Under the pieces are notes generated by a model, which ran no database searches, was not told where the DNA came from, and saw only the letters and a program-made list of their open reading frames with translations. A DNA stretch of 62,894 nt from Acidimicrobiia bacterium (GTDB taxonomy: Bacteria > Actinomycetota > Acidimicrobiia > Spongiisociales > Spongiisociaceae): NCBI GenBank assembly GCA_009841075.1, contig VXMP01000021.1:11603-74496 (forward strand). Direction: 5' to 3'. The position numbers and the translations under genes were made by a program. Of the stretch, positions 24,738 through 32,169 are shown one piece after another. Positions within the stretch are counted from its first letter, which is position 1, and each line of letters starts with the position of its first letter.

Positions 24738-25711
24738 CAGGCTGCACCGTTTCGGCGGCGGATCACCCTTCCGGCCGAACCCATCTCCAAGGCCACCGTG
24801 TCGCCGGCGGGGGTTCCGGCGGTATGGGGGGTCATCAACAGGTTAGGGGTGCTACGGAGGGGGCTGTCCGGCAGGATCGGTTCCCACCAGAACACATCCA
24901 GGGCGGCACCGGCCAGATGCCCGCTGTGGAGCGCCGCCATCAGGGCATCCTCGTCGACCAACCTGCCCCGGGCGGTGTTGACGAAGAACGACCCTTCGGG
25001 CATGAGGGCGAACTCACGGGCACCCATCATCTTTTCGGTCTCTGGGGTGAACTTGTTGTGGAGGGAGACACAGTGCGACTCCGCCAGCAGCTCGTCGAAG
25101 GGAAGGTAGCGGATACCCAGCTCGGCCTCCTCCTCGGGTGAGAACCGGGTGCGCTTGTAGTAGACGACATCCACTCCGAACGCCACCAGCATCCGGGCGG
25201 CCGCGCTGCCGATCTGACCCACGCCCACCAAGCCCACCGTCTTGCCCAGCACCGCCTCGAACAGATCCAGGCCCACCCAGTTGTAGGAGTAGTTGAGCTG
25301 GTCGGTGACGAACGGTTCCATTCCGTCCACTATCACTCCGTCCATGAGCCGCCGCTGGGCGGTGGGAAGCCGCTTGAAGAGCGCCAGGATGAACATCACG
25401 GTGTGCTCCGCCACGCTGATCGGGCCGGGGGATAAGACGGCTTCGGTCCATACTCCCATCGAGTCGCAGACCTCATCGGAGACGGAGGCACCACCCGAGT
25501 CGATTAGCACTACCCCCTTTAGGGAGGAAAGTGCGGCCAGGCGGTCTTCTTCGATACTGTCCTGCCGAAGAACCAGGTAGTCGGCCTGTCCTATGGTCCC
25601 GGCACCGAGGGCGTTGGTTAGCACCATTGCACCGTCTGGAAGGGCTTTTTGGAGGGCGTCTACCTGGGCGGAGGTGAACTCCTCGATGAGGGCTACCTTC
25701 GGAGCGCTCAT
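24737..25711 (-). CDS. D-isomer-specific 2-hydroxyacid dehydrogenase
   Basis: A 324-residue NAD(P)-dependent dehydrogenase that interconverts 2-keto and 2-hydroxy acids. The Rossmann motif VGLVGVGQIGSAAARML lies near residue 150. Catalytic Arg is in NTARGRLVDEDAL and catalytic His in MTPHTAGTPAGD. The open frame runs much further upstream in a frame shadowing the aminotransferase gene, but ATG 25711 overlaps that gene's stop as ATGA and gives the family length. Likely reduces the keto acid produced by the upstream aminotransferase. Confidence 0.9.
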   Translation of the reverse strand: MSAPKVALIEEFTSAQVDALQKALPDGAMVLTNALGAGTIGQADYLVLRQDSIEEDRLAALSSLKGVVLIDSGGASVSDEVCDSMGVWTEAVLSPGPISVAEHTVMFILALFKRLPTAQRRLMDGVIVDGMEPFVTDQLNYSYNWVGLDLFEAVLGKTVGLVGVGQIGSAAARMLVAFGVDVVYYKRTRFSPEEEAELGIRYLPFDELLAESHCVSLHNKFTPETEKMMGAREFALMPEGSFFVNTARGRLVDEDALMAALHSGHLAGAALDVFWWEPILPDSPLRSTPNLLMTPHTAGTPAGDTVALEMGSAGRVIRRRNGAA

Positions 25712-26904
25712 CGGCCACTCCGGCAGTCGTTCCAGAGCCGCCCGAATCGTTCCAGCGCCTCGGCCAGCTGGTCCCGTGGGGCCAGATAGGAGATGCGGAT
25801 GTAATGTTTGGCACCTTCGGCGAAAATGTTGCCCGGGGAAAAGAGAATCCCGTATTCGACCGCCCGATCGGCGAATTCGACCGCATCCATGCCCGAACCG
25901 GACACGTTGGCGAAGAAGTAGAAGCCTCCCTTTGGCTCGCCGTAGGTTACCCCCAGGTTGTCGAAGGTCTCCCGCATCATCGACCGGCGAATGTGGTATT
26001 CCTCCATCATTTCGGCCATGAACTCCTGCGGCCCTTCCAGCGCGGCCAGGGCGGCGTGCTGGGAGGGAAGCGAGGTGGAGATGCTGAGCGAGTGGCGGGG
26101 CTCGGTGGCGGCCAAGATGTAGTCGGCCGGGCCCGCCATATATCCCACTCGGAAGCCGGTCATGCTGTAGGCCTTGGAAAACCCGTTGATGGTGATGGTC
26201 CGCTCCCACATGTCCGGCAGGGTGGCGAAGGAGACGTGCTCGAACCCGTCGTACACCACCTTCTCGTACAGCTCGTCGGAGATCACGACCAGACCGGGAT
26301 GGGCGCGAACCACCTCGGCGATTTCTTCCAGGGTTTCGGCGTTGATCACCCCGGCGGTGGGATTGTTGGGCGTAACCAGCACCAGCAGCTTGGTGCGTTC
26401 GGTTATGGCCGCATCTATGGCTTCCGGCTTGAGCTCAAAATCTTCCTCTTCCACGGTGGGTACGTAGACGATGTGTCCACCCGCCATGGTGATGTTGGCC
26501 GGATAGGCCATGTAATGAGGGGTGGCCAGCAGAACTTCGTCGCCTGGGTCCAGCATGGTCTGGAGGCTCACCGCCATCGACTCCTGCGCACCGGCGGTAA
26601 CAATAATCTCGGAGGCGGCGTCGTATTCCAGGTTGTTGTCTTCCTTGAACTTACGGGCGATCGCCTCCCGTAATTCGATCATCCCTCCGGGCGGGGTGTA
26701 GCCGACGTGGCCGGTATCCAGACAACGCTTGGCCGCCTCGATAATGTGGCGGGGGGTGGGAATGTCGGGCTCTCCCCTGACCAGTCGGATGATGTCGTCA
26801 CGACCTTCCACCTTGCGCATGATCTTGAAATAGGGCGACTCATGGCCGCCTCGGATCCGCAGGGTACGTTCCGCCAACCTTTTTCTTAGTGTGCTCTGGC
26901 TCAT
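25708..26904 (-). CDS. PLP-dependent class I/II aminotransferase
   Basis: A 398-residue aspartate-aminotransferase-fold enzyme. The PLP lysine lies in NGFSKAYSMTGFRVGY, and VTPNNPTAGV and ISDELYEKVVYDG complete the cofactor site. GYTPPGGMIELREAIA is typical of the AAT I gamma group. It probably deaminates an amino acid to a 2-keto acid used by the overlapping 2-hydroxyacid dehydrogenase. It lies 74 bp downstream of the epimerase gene, in the operon starting at 29204. Confidence 0.92.
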   Translation of the reverse strand: MSQSTLRKRLAERTLRIRGGHESPYFKIMRKVEGRDDIIRLVRGEPDIPTPRHIIEAAKRCLDTGHVGYTPPGGMIELREAIARKFKEDNNLEYDAASEIIVTAGAQESMAVSLQTMLDPGDEVLLATPHYMAYPANITMAGGHIVYVPTVEEEDFELKPEAIDAAITERTKLLVLVTPNNPTAGVINAETLEEIAEVVRAHPGLVVISDELYEKVVYDGFEHVSFATLPDMWERTITINGFSKAYSMTGFRVGYMAGPADYILAATEPRHSLSISTSLPSQHAALAALEGPQEFMAEMMEEYHIRRSMMRETFDNLGVTYGEPKGGFYFFANVSGSGMDAVEFADRAVEYGILFSPGNIFAEGAKHYIRISYLAPRDQLAEALERFGRLWNDCRSGR

Positions 26905-26978
26905 CGGGACTCCATCTTCTTCGATCTATCTCTATCTGGGAGCTAACGGGTTTTTCTTGGGGGGTCTTTGGTTCCTGG

Positions 26979-27911
26979 TCAGCCGCCCAACTCGGCGTAA
27001 CGGCGCATGCCCTCTTCTATACCGATCGGGTTCCAACCCAACTCGGCACGGGCTTTATCGCAGGATATGGTGGTAGCCCGATCGGGGGTGGCATCCACCA
27101 GCATTTCGGCATCGTCGTCCACCACCACCCCGAAGGCGGAAACGGCCGCATTAAGTACGTCGCTGAACGGGATGGGGTCGCCGGAGGAGAAGGCGAAGGC
27201 CCGGCTGTTCATCTCGCCCGAGAAGAAACGGTGGGCACCTTCGGCAACATCGTCCACGAACACCCAGTCGCAGCGGTCTTCCATCCCGATCACCCGGACC
27301 GGTTTACCGTCCAGGGCGGCATCGGCCAGCTGCTTGGCCTGGGTGACGAATGGGCGGGTGTCACGGAACTCCTCGGCCGGACCGTACATGGAGGTGGGAC
27401 GGATGGCACCGGCGTCGAACCCGAACATGTCGGAGTAGCGGAACAGCATTATCTCGGCGGCGAGTTTGGCCGACCCGTAGAGGGAGAAGCCCCCGTCGGC
27501 GTCGGCCTCCATGAGAGTTTCCTCCTCGAACTGGTTGTAGACCCCGGCAGAAGAGATGAACAGAAACTTGTCGAGGCCGTTCAGTCGGGCGAATTCCAGG
27601 GCGTTCAGGGTTCCGGTGAGGTTGACCCTGACCAGACTGGTGGGGTTCTCCTTGGCCTCCTGGATGCTGGGGGTGAGGGCGGCGGCGTGGACGATGCCGT
27701 CTACCGGTCCGGTCAGGTCGGTTGACCAGGCCTCCGGGTCGCCCACATCAAGCACCACATAGTCCACCTTGTCGGCGGGGGTGTCCGATCTGGGGACGAA
27801 CCGGTCGGGCGGAAGGATGTCCGCCGCTACTACCTGTTCGCCGCCTCGGGCGAAAGCCCGCACCAGGGCCCGGCCGAAGAACCCGGCCGCGCCGGTAATC
27901 AATACTCGCAT
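26979..27911 (-). CDS. NAD-dependent epimerase/dehydratase (extended SDR)
   Basis: A 310-residue extended short-chain dehydrogenase. The N-terminal ITGAAGFFGRALVRAFA is the nucleotide-binding TGxxGxxG motif. DYVVLDVGD and the Ser-Tyr-Lys region around ISSAGVYN, with YGSAKLAAE carrying the YxxxK pair, complete the active site. Members act on nucleotide sugars or on sugar acids in catabolism; here the catabolic operon favours oxidation or epimerisation of a small polyol or sugar acid. The stop lies 74 bp before the aminotransferase start. Confidence 0.88.
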   Translation of the reverse strand: MRVLITGAAGFFGRALVRAFARGGEQVVAADILPPDRFVPRSDTPADKVDYVVLDVGDPEAWSTDLTGPVDGIVHAAALTPSIQEAKENPTSLVRVNLTGTLNALEFARLNGLDKFLFISSAGVYNQFEEETLMEADADGGFSLYGSAKLAAEIMLFRYSDMFGFDAGAIRPTSMYGPAEEFRDTRPFVTQAKQLADAALDGKPVRVIGMEDRCDWVFVDDVAEGAHRFFSGEMNSRAFAFSSGDPIPFSDVLNAAVSAFGVVVDDDAEMLVDATPDRATTISCDKARAELGWNPIGIEEGMRRYAELGG

Positions 27912-28037
27912 CTGGATTGTCTATTCCCTTCTCCGGCGCTTTTGCACCGGCTTATTCGATTCGATGAGGACTCAATCGGGCCTTTCTGTTCTGATGGCCC
28001 GTGCTTAGGGGGTTGATCGACAAGCGGAGTAGGTGAT

Positions 28038-29204
28038 CTAGGCGTCCAGGACTATCCACTCATCGCTCTGGTCGACCATGCGGGTGCCGCCGTCGGGACC
28101 GACCAGAACGTTGTCGGCGATGCTGATACCGCCCAGCCGAGCCCCGGTTTCGGCATCCGAGAAGCCTCCGATGGCGGGGTGAAGGTTGATCATCATGTTC
28201 TCTTCCATGATCCTGGGCATGCCCGGCACCCAGGGCGGCTCCAGCGAGTCGATCCCGATACCGTGGGCGGTGTAGGAGTTGGAGTCCCGGGCGTCGTATC
28301 CGTACTTGTCATACACCCGGTCGCGGGCGTGGAGAACGGTGTCGGAATGCTCGCCTGCCTTCATAGCCTGCACACAAGCCTCGAAGCTCTCCACCCGCAT
28401 CTCCCAGAAGGCTTTCTGCTCGTCATTGGGAGGTTTGAAGCTGTACACCCGCCGAACCTCCACCCAGTAGCCGAGCGGACCGCCCCATTCCAGGTCGATC
28501 ACCATCACGTCGTCCTCTTCGATCACCCCTCGGGTGCCGGGGGCGAAGCAGCTGAACGGTGCCCTGCCCATCAGGGCGATACCTTCCATGCAGCCCAGCT
28601 GGCGGGCCAGGCGATGGGCTTCCGAAAGAACGTCTACTTCCTGGACACCGGGACGTATCTCGGCCTCCAGGGCGTTGAAAACCCGACGCATGATGTTGCC
28701 GGTTTCGATGGTGGAGTCGATCTCTTCTTGGCTTTTGATGGCCCGTACATCGTCGAAAAGGTCGGTGGCGTCCATCCAGTTGGCGTTGGGGAGGGCGGAT
28801 TTCATGCTGTTGTAGTCGGCTACCGAAGTGATATCGGCCAGTCCGACTATCCCGATGTTGCCGGTGGCGAGGCCGTGGTCGGAGAGGATGGCCCCGATCT
28901 CGGTGCCCGCATCGTCCGGCTGGCGATAGTCGTTCAGCCACATTCCCTGCATGGCGTATCCGGTACCCCATAGCGGATCGACTACAAAAGAGGCCTCGCC
29001 TTTCAGGGGGAGCACCACAAAGCCCCGTCCCGCCCACTGGAAGATGTCGCTCACGTACTGAACCCGACCCCGGACGAACTCGTCGCCTCGGCTACAGATA
29101 ACGAAGGCGTCCATACCGGCACCGGCCATCGCCTCCCGGAGCACTTCGTAGCGGCGGGCGCGTTCGGCGTCCGAGGTGATGTGGGTTACGGGAACGTGTG
29201 TCAT
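28038..29204 (-). CDS. M24 pita-bread-fold protein, creatinase-like, with altered metal ligands
   Basis: A 388-residue M24 family protein with an N-terminal creatinase-like domain (about 1-150) and a pita-bread catalytic domain. Ordinary M24 peptidases use two Asp, one His and two Glu for a metal pair. Here the aligned positions read Asp237, Glu249 (GYWVEVRR), His314 (TAHGIG), His342 (NLHPAI) and Ala363 (SIADNVLV). Loss of these ligands is the situation in metal-free members such as creatinase. So a hydrolase of a small guanidino, amidino or cyclic amino compound is more likely than an aminopeptidase. First gene of the long catabolic operon. Confidence 0.8.
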   Translation of the reverse strand: MTHVPVTHITSDAERARRYEVLREAMAGAGMDAFVICSRGDEFVRGRVQYVSDIFQWAGRGFVVLPLKGEASFVVDPLWGTGYAMQGMWLNDYRQPDDAGTEIGAILSDHGLATGNIGIVGLADITSVADYNSMKSALPNANWMDATDLFDDVRAIKSQEEIDSTIETGNIMRRVFNALEAEIRPGVQEVDVLSEAHRLARQLGCMEGIALMGRAPFSCFAPGTRGVIEEDDVMVIDLEWGGPLGYWVEVRRVYSFKPPNDEQKAFWEMRVESFEACVQAMKAGEHSDTVLHARDRVYDKYGYDARDSNSYTAHGIGIDSLEPPWVPGMPRIMEENMMINLHPAIGGFSDAETGARLGGISIADNVLVGPDGGTRMVDQSDEWIVLDA

Positions 29205-29346
29205 ATATCAGGGCCTTTCCATGAGGACGCGAATAACCACCGAAATACTAGTCGGCAGATAAGCCGGGGGGTGAGGGACAGATTTATTCTGTCGTTTAAA
29301 AAACCGCCACTCTCCGTCCTCTACGTACCATGATGGGGCGATTATC

Positions 29347-29381
29347 CTTGAATATCGTACGCGACGCGTAAGATATTCAAG
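29347..29381. promoter_or_regulatory. 35-bp near-perfect palindrome upstream of the catabolic operon
   Basis: Two 17-bp arms around a central A (29364), with 16 of 17 pairs matching. The outer arms are CTTGAATATC and GATATTCAAG, and the inner arms TACGCG and CGCGTA. It lies 143 bp upstream of the M24 start in an AT-rich gap. No T-run follows on either strand, so it is not a simple terminator; an operator for a dimeric or tetrameric regulator is more likely. Confidence 0.6.
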
Positions 29382-29387
29382 AAAGTA

Positions 29388-29413
29388 GTTACAAAAAAAG
29401 TAATTTTTGTCAC
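29388..29413. promoter_or_regulatory. second inverted repeat in the same gap
   Basis: GTTACAAAAA (29388-29397) and TTTTTGTCAC (29404-29413) pair with one mismatch around a 6-bp spacer. It begins 7 bp after the 35-bp palindrome. The very low GC content and the proximity suggest a joint regulatory site or an AT-rich promoter element. Confidence 0.4.
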
Positions 29414-29460
29414 ATTGGTTTGCCACATTGGGGCCGTGGTAACCGACCAACTCTGGCCTG

Positions 29461-29979
29461 TCAGCCGCAGATGTCGAAGGTGGCCATGGTGTAGCTCAAC
29501 AGGGTGTAATACCCGACCAGGACGCTGATCTCCAGGATCGCTTCCTGATCCAATTCGGTCCGGGCCCGCTCGAAAGTGGCTGCCGACAGGGACGAAGAGG
29601 TACACAACTCCCCGATCAGGTCTATCAAAGCCGACTCCTTGGCAGTCAGTTGGGCCGCTTCGATCCCTTCCAGATGGTCCAGCACCTCCTGGCGAACTCC
29701 TTCTCTAAGAGCGATTTCCACGTGGGTGTCCCATACATACCGGCATTCGGTCATCTGTCCGGTGGACAGGATGGCCAACTCCCGCACGTCGCCGTCCAAG
29801 CCCGACTCATAGCGCACCACATGGCCGAGCCTGGCTAGGTGTTCCGCCTGTTTAGGGGCGTGCAACAGCACTCCGAAGGGACGGACCAGAAACCCCCGAC
29901 TATTCACTATCCAGTCGAAAAGCCGGGTCTGTGCCGGGCTTAGTCCTTCCTTGTTCTCGATCAGGTCGATCCGGGCCAT
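29461..29979 (-). CDS. carboxymuconolactone decarboxylase/AhpD-like protein
   Basis: A 172-residue helical protein resembling the CMD/AhpD family: RELAILSTGQMTECRYVWDTHVEIALREGV aligns with the family core, where the usual CxxC is reduced to a single Cys (TECRYVWDTH). A redox CxxC role is therefore unlikely; decarboxylase-like or other chemistry is possible. ATG 29979 is chosen because GGAGG lies just upstream; the frame is open for another 87 codons. It precedes the M24 operon on the same strand but is separated from it by 256 bp containing palindromes. Confidence 0.78.
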   Translation of the reverse strand: MARIDLIENKEGLSPAQTRLFDWIVNSRGFLVRPFGVLLHAPKQAEHLARLGHVVRYESGLDGDVRELAILSTGQMTECRYVWDTHVEIALREGVRQEVLDHLEGIEAAQLTAKESALIDLIGELCTSSSLSAATFERARTELDQEAILEISVLVGYYTLLSYTMATFDICG

Positions 29980-30109
29980 CTCCCTACCTCCATAAACCAA
30001 TTTGCGAATCCCCATTAAACCAGGAGGGTCCCGAACCGGAGCCGGTTGCCGCCACCAAAGGTGGATTACAATCGCACAAGGGAATCTAAAAGAGAGCCGG
30101 TAGAAGACA

Positions 30110-30958
30110 ATGGCCGACCAACCGGAACGAATCCGTATTTTCAGAGACGACCCGCGGGCACCCGAGCTCCTAATCGTTGAGCGGGGAGGCCGGGCCTGGG
30201 TGGTGGTCTGGCCTGGTTTAGGGGCACGGCTTCGTTCCATCCATCATATTTCTTTGGAACCGAGCGGTAAGACCGTCGAGCTCGAACATCCCAACGAAGC
30301 CGTCTATTACACCATGTCGGGAGGGGCAGAAGCCTGGGATGGTTCCTTCGACCGGAGGATGGATTTGCCGTCCGGAGCGATGGCCCATGTCGGGCCCGAC
30401 ACCCGATACGGGTTCACTGCCGGCTCGGAGGGGGCGGAGATAATCGGAGGGCCCTGCCCGAGCGATGATCGTCTTTACGCCCATCTGGAATATAAGCGTC
30501 CGGTCGGTCCCGAGCCTGAAAATCCGGGTGGTCGGTTGGCGGCGCGGGGGGTGCGGGTCTTCTACCGGAACCAACCCACCGCCATTGTGCCGATGATCGC
30601 CAAGGACGCCCGCCTGATCGTATGGGCCGGCGTGGGGGCCTACACCGCCAACATGAACTATGTGGACATGCAGGCCGGGGAGCGCAATAAGGATCACGTA
30701 CACGTCGAGTCGGAGGACACTATCTACATCCTGGACGGCATGGGCAGCATCGAGGACCTCACCAACGGCACCCGCCTGGAGTTCGAAGCCGGCGATGTGG
30801 TGCACGTCCCGGTGGGGGTCTGGCACGCCGTCTCCGGGGATCGGGACGATCATGTCGAAAGCGTGGGAGGGCCCTGTCCGGCCGACTGGAATATGCTGGC
30901 GGCGGCGGGGCTGATGCCGCACGGCCCGTTGGGTATTAAGGAGCACCAGGATGGTTAA
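30110..30958 (+). CDS. double-cupin (bicupin) protein
   Basis: A 282-residue protein with two beta-barrel cupin halves. The first half (about 35-125) has HPNEAVYYTMSG, and the second (about 185-275) has the metal pattern HVHVESEDTIYILDG followed by GDVVHVPVGVWH. The second cupin keeps the His/Glu ligands, so it probably binds iron or manganese and may be a dioxygenase or isomerase. It is divergent from the AhpD-like gene (130-bp gap) and overlaps the nitrilase-type gene by 8 bp, so the two are translated together. Confidence 0.83.
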   Translation: MADQPERIRIFRDDPRAPELLIVERGGRAWVVVWPGLGARLRSIHHISLEPSGKTVELEHPNEAVYYTMSGGAEAWDGSFDRRMDLPSGAMAHVGPDTRYGFTAGSEGAEIIGGPCPSDDRLYAHLEYKRPVGPEPENPGGRLAARGVRVFYRNQPTAIVPMIAKDARLIVWAGVGAYTANMNYVDMQAGERNKDHVHVESEDTIYILDGMGSIEDLTNGTRLEFEAGDVVHVPVGVWHAVSGDRDDHVESVGGPCPADWNMLAAAGLMPHGPLGIKEHQDG

Positions 30959-31805
30959 CCAGGTTTCGATAGGGTTGGTTCAGATCGGGGGCGAGCCGCT
31001 CGCAGTGGAGGAGAACCGTGATCTTACGGTGGGCTGGACCACCCAAGCCTTCGACAAGGGGGCAGACATCGTGGTGCTGCCGGAGATGATCGTCCACGGA
31101 TACGCCTTCGACTGGCGGGCGCTGGCCGAATCTGCCGAACCGGTGGACGGCCCCACGGTCAAGCAATGGACCGCCCTGGCCGCCGAAGCCAACGGGTATG
31201 TGGTGGGGGGTTTCTGCGAGCGAGACGGGGAATCCCTTTACAACTCGGCGGTAGCGGTGGGACCGGACGGGGTGATCCTCCACTACCGGAAGACCCATCT
31301 CTTCGCCAACGAGAAGATCGTCTTCCACGATGGCGACCTCGGCTTCCCGGTGGCCCACACCCGCTTCGGCACCATCGGCCTGTGTGTCTGTTATGACCTG
31401 CGCTTCGTGGAGGTGGTGCGCCTGATGGCCTTGAAAGGGGCCGACCTGATCTGCGTCCCCACCGCCTGGCTGCCCGGTTATGACCAGGAACGCTGGGATG
31501 AGGACGGCATGTGCCCGCAAGGTCGGGGGGCGGTACTCCAGGCCAACCTTTCTCAGGTTTATATAGCCTGCGCCTCTCAGGCGGGCCGTCATGGGCAGTT
31601 CGACTTTCTCGGATCCTCGATTCTGGTGGACCCTTACGGAAAGCTGGCTGCCGGGCCCTTGCCGGGTTCCGAGGATGCGATAAGCGTCACCGAAGTCGAC
31701 CTGGGGGCGGCCAAACGGGCTCAGGTACGCGGGGAGCTGATCGCCCCCCGTGCCGACCGCCGTACCGATCTCTACGGACTCTGGGAGAACGGTCAAAAAT
31801 ACTGA
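30951..31805 (+). CDS. carbon-nitrogen hydrolase (nitrilase superfamily amidase)
   Basis: A 284-residue nitrilase-superfamily enzyme with the catalytic triad visible: Glu in VLPEMIVHG, Lys in HYRKTHLF and Cys in GLCVCYDLRF. Length fits N-carbamoyl amino-acid amidohydrolases, omega-amidases and N-carbamoylputrescine amidases. Together with the hydantoinase-like enzyme it could hydrolyse an N-carbamoyl amino acid; this is inference from neighbourhood. It is translated with the bicupin through an 8-bp overlap. Confidence 0.9.
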   Translation: MVNQVSIGLVQIGGEPLAVEENRDLTVGWTTQAFDKGADIVVLPEMIVHGYAFDWRALAESAEPVDGPTVKQWTALAAEANGYVVGGFCERDGESLYNSAVAVGPDGVILHYRKTHLFANEKIVFHDGDLGFPVAHTRFGTIGLCVCYDLRFVEVVRLMALKGADLICVPTAWLPGYDQERWDEDGMCPQGRGAVLQANLSQVYIACASQAGRHGQFDFLGSSILVDPYGKLAAGPLPGSEDAISVTEVDLGAAKRAQVRGELIAPRADRRTDLYGLWENGQKY

Positions 31806-31844
31806 TCGGACCGATCCACGCAGCGAATGGGGGGTGATCCCAGA

Positions 31845-32042
31845 CTACTGTGACTTGTCGGACGGAGTGGCGAGCCTCTCGAGCCGAGCGGCGTTGATGT
31901 AGTCGCGCAATACGATCTTGCCGGTATCCACGTCACCGGACAGAAGACACTCGACCCCCTCCTTCAACAACCCTTCTCGGAAGTCTTGGTCATGCCGGGC
32001 ACGGGCTTGTACTGTTGCCCTGAAGTCTTTGGTTAGAGCCAT
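31845..32042 (-). pseudogene. truncated addiction-module antitoxin
   Basis: About 65 residues: MALTKDFRATVQARARHDQ, then FREGLLKEGVECLLSGD and KIVLRDYINA. This matches the N-terminal dimerisation region of HigA-like putative addiction-module antidotes. Such proteins continue with a helix-turn-helix of 30 or more residues; here the frame ends soon after the INA motif, so the DNA-binding part is missing. No toxin gene lies beside it. Either a remnant or a short orphan. It is convergent with the nitrilase gene. Confidence 0.6.
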
Positions 32043-32169
32043 GGTCATTACCATACCCACCCAGGTAGCACCAATTTCTGGTGGATTTTGAGGAGGGCTA
32101 AGACGAAGTGATCAAAGACTCCACATCACAATTGAACCGGAGAATCCGTATCGCCGGCGGTTTCTGCTG

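Noticed and set aside
25712-26209. N-terminal extension of the 2-hydroxyacid dehydrogenase
   Set aside because: The extra 166 codons lie out of frame inside the aminotransferase gene and lack dehydrogenase features; the ATGA overlap marks the real start.
29347-29381. Intrinsic terminator of the AhpD-like gene
   Set aside because: The stem is followed by no T-run on the transcribed strand and lies 80 bp past the stop; an operator role is more likely.
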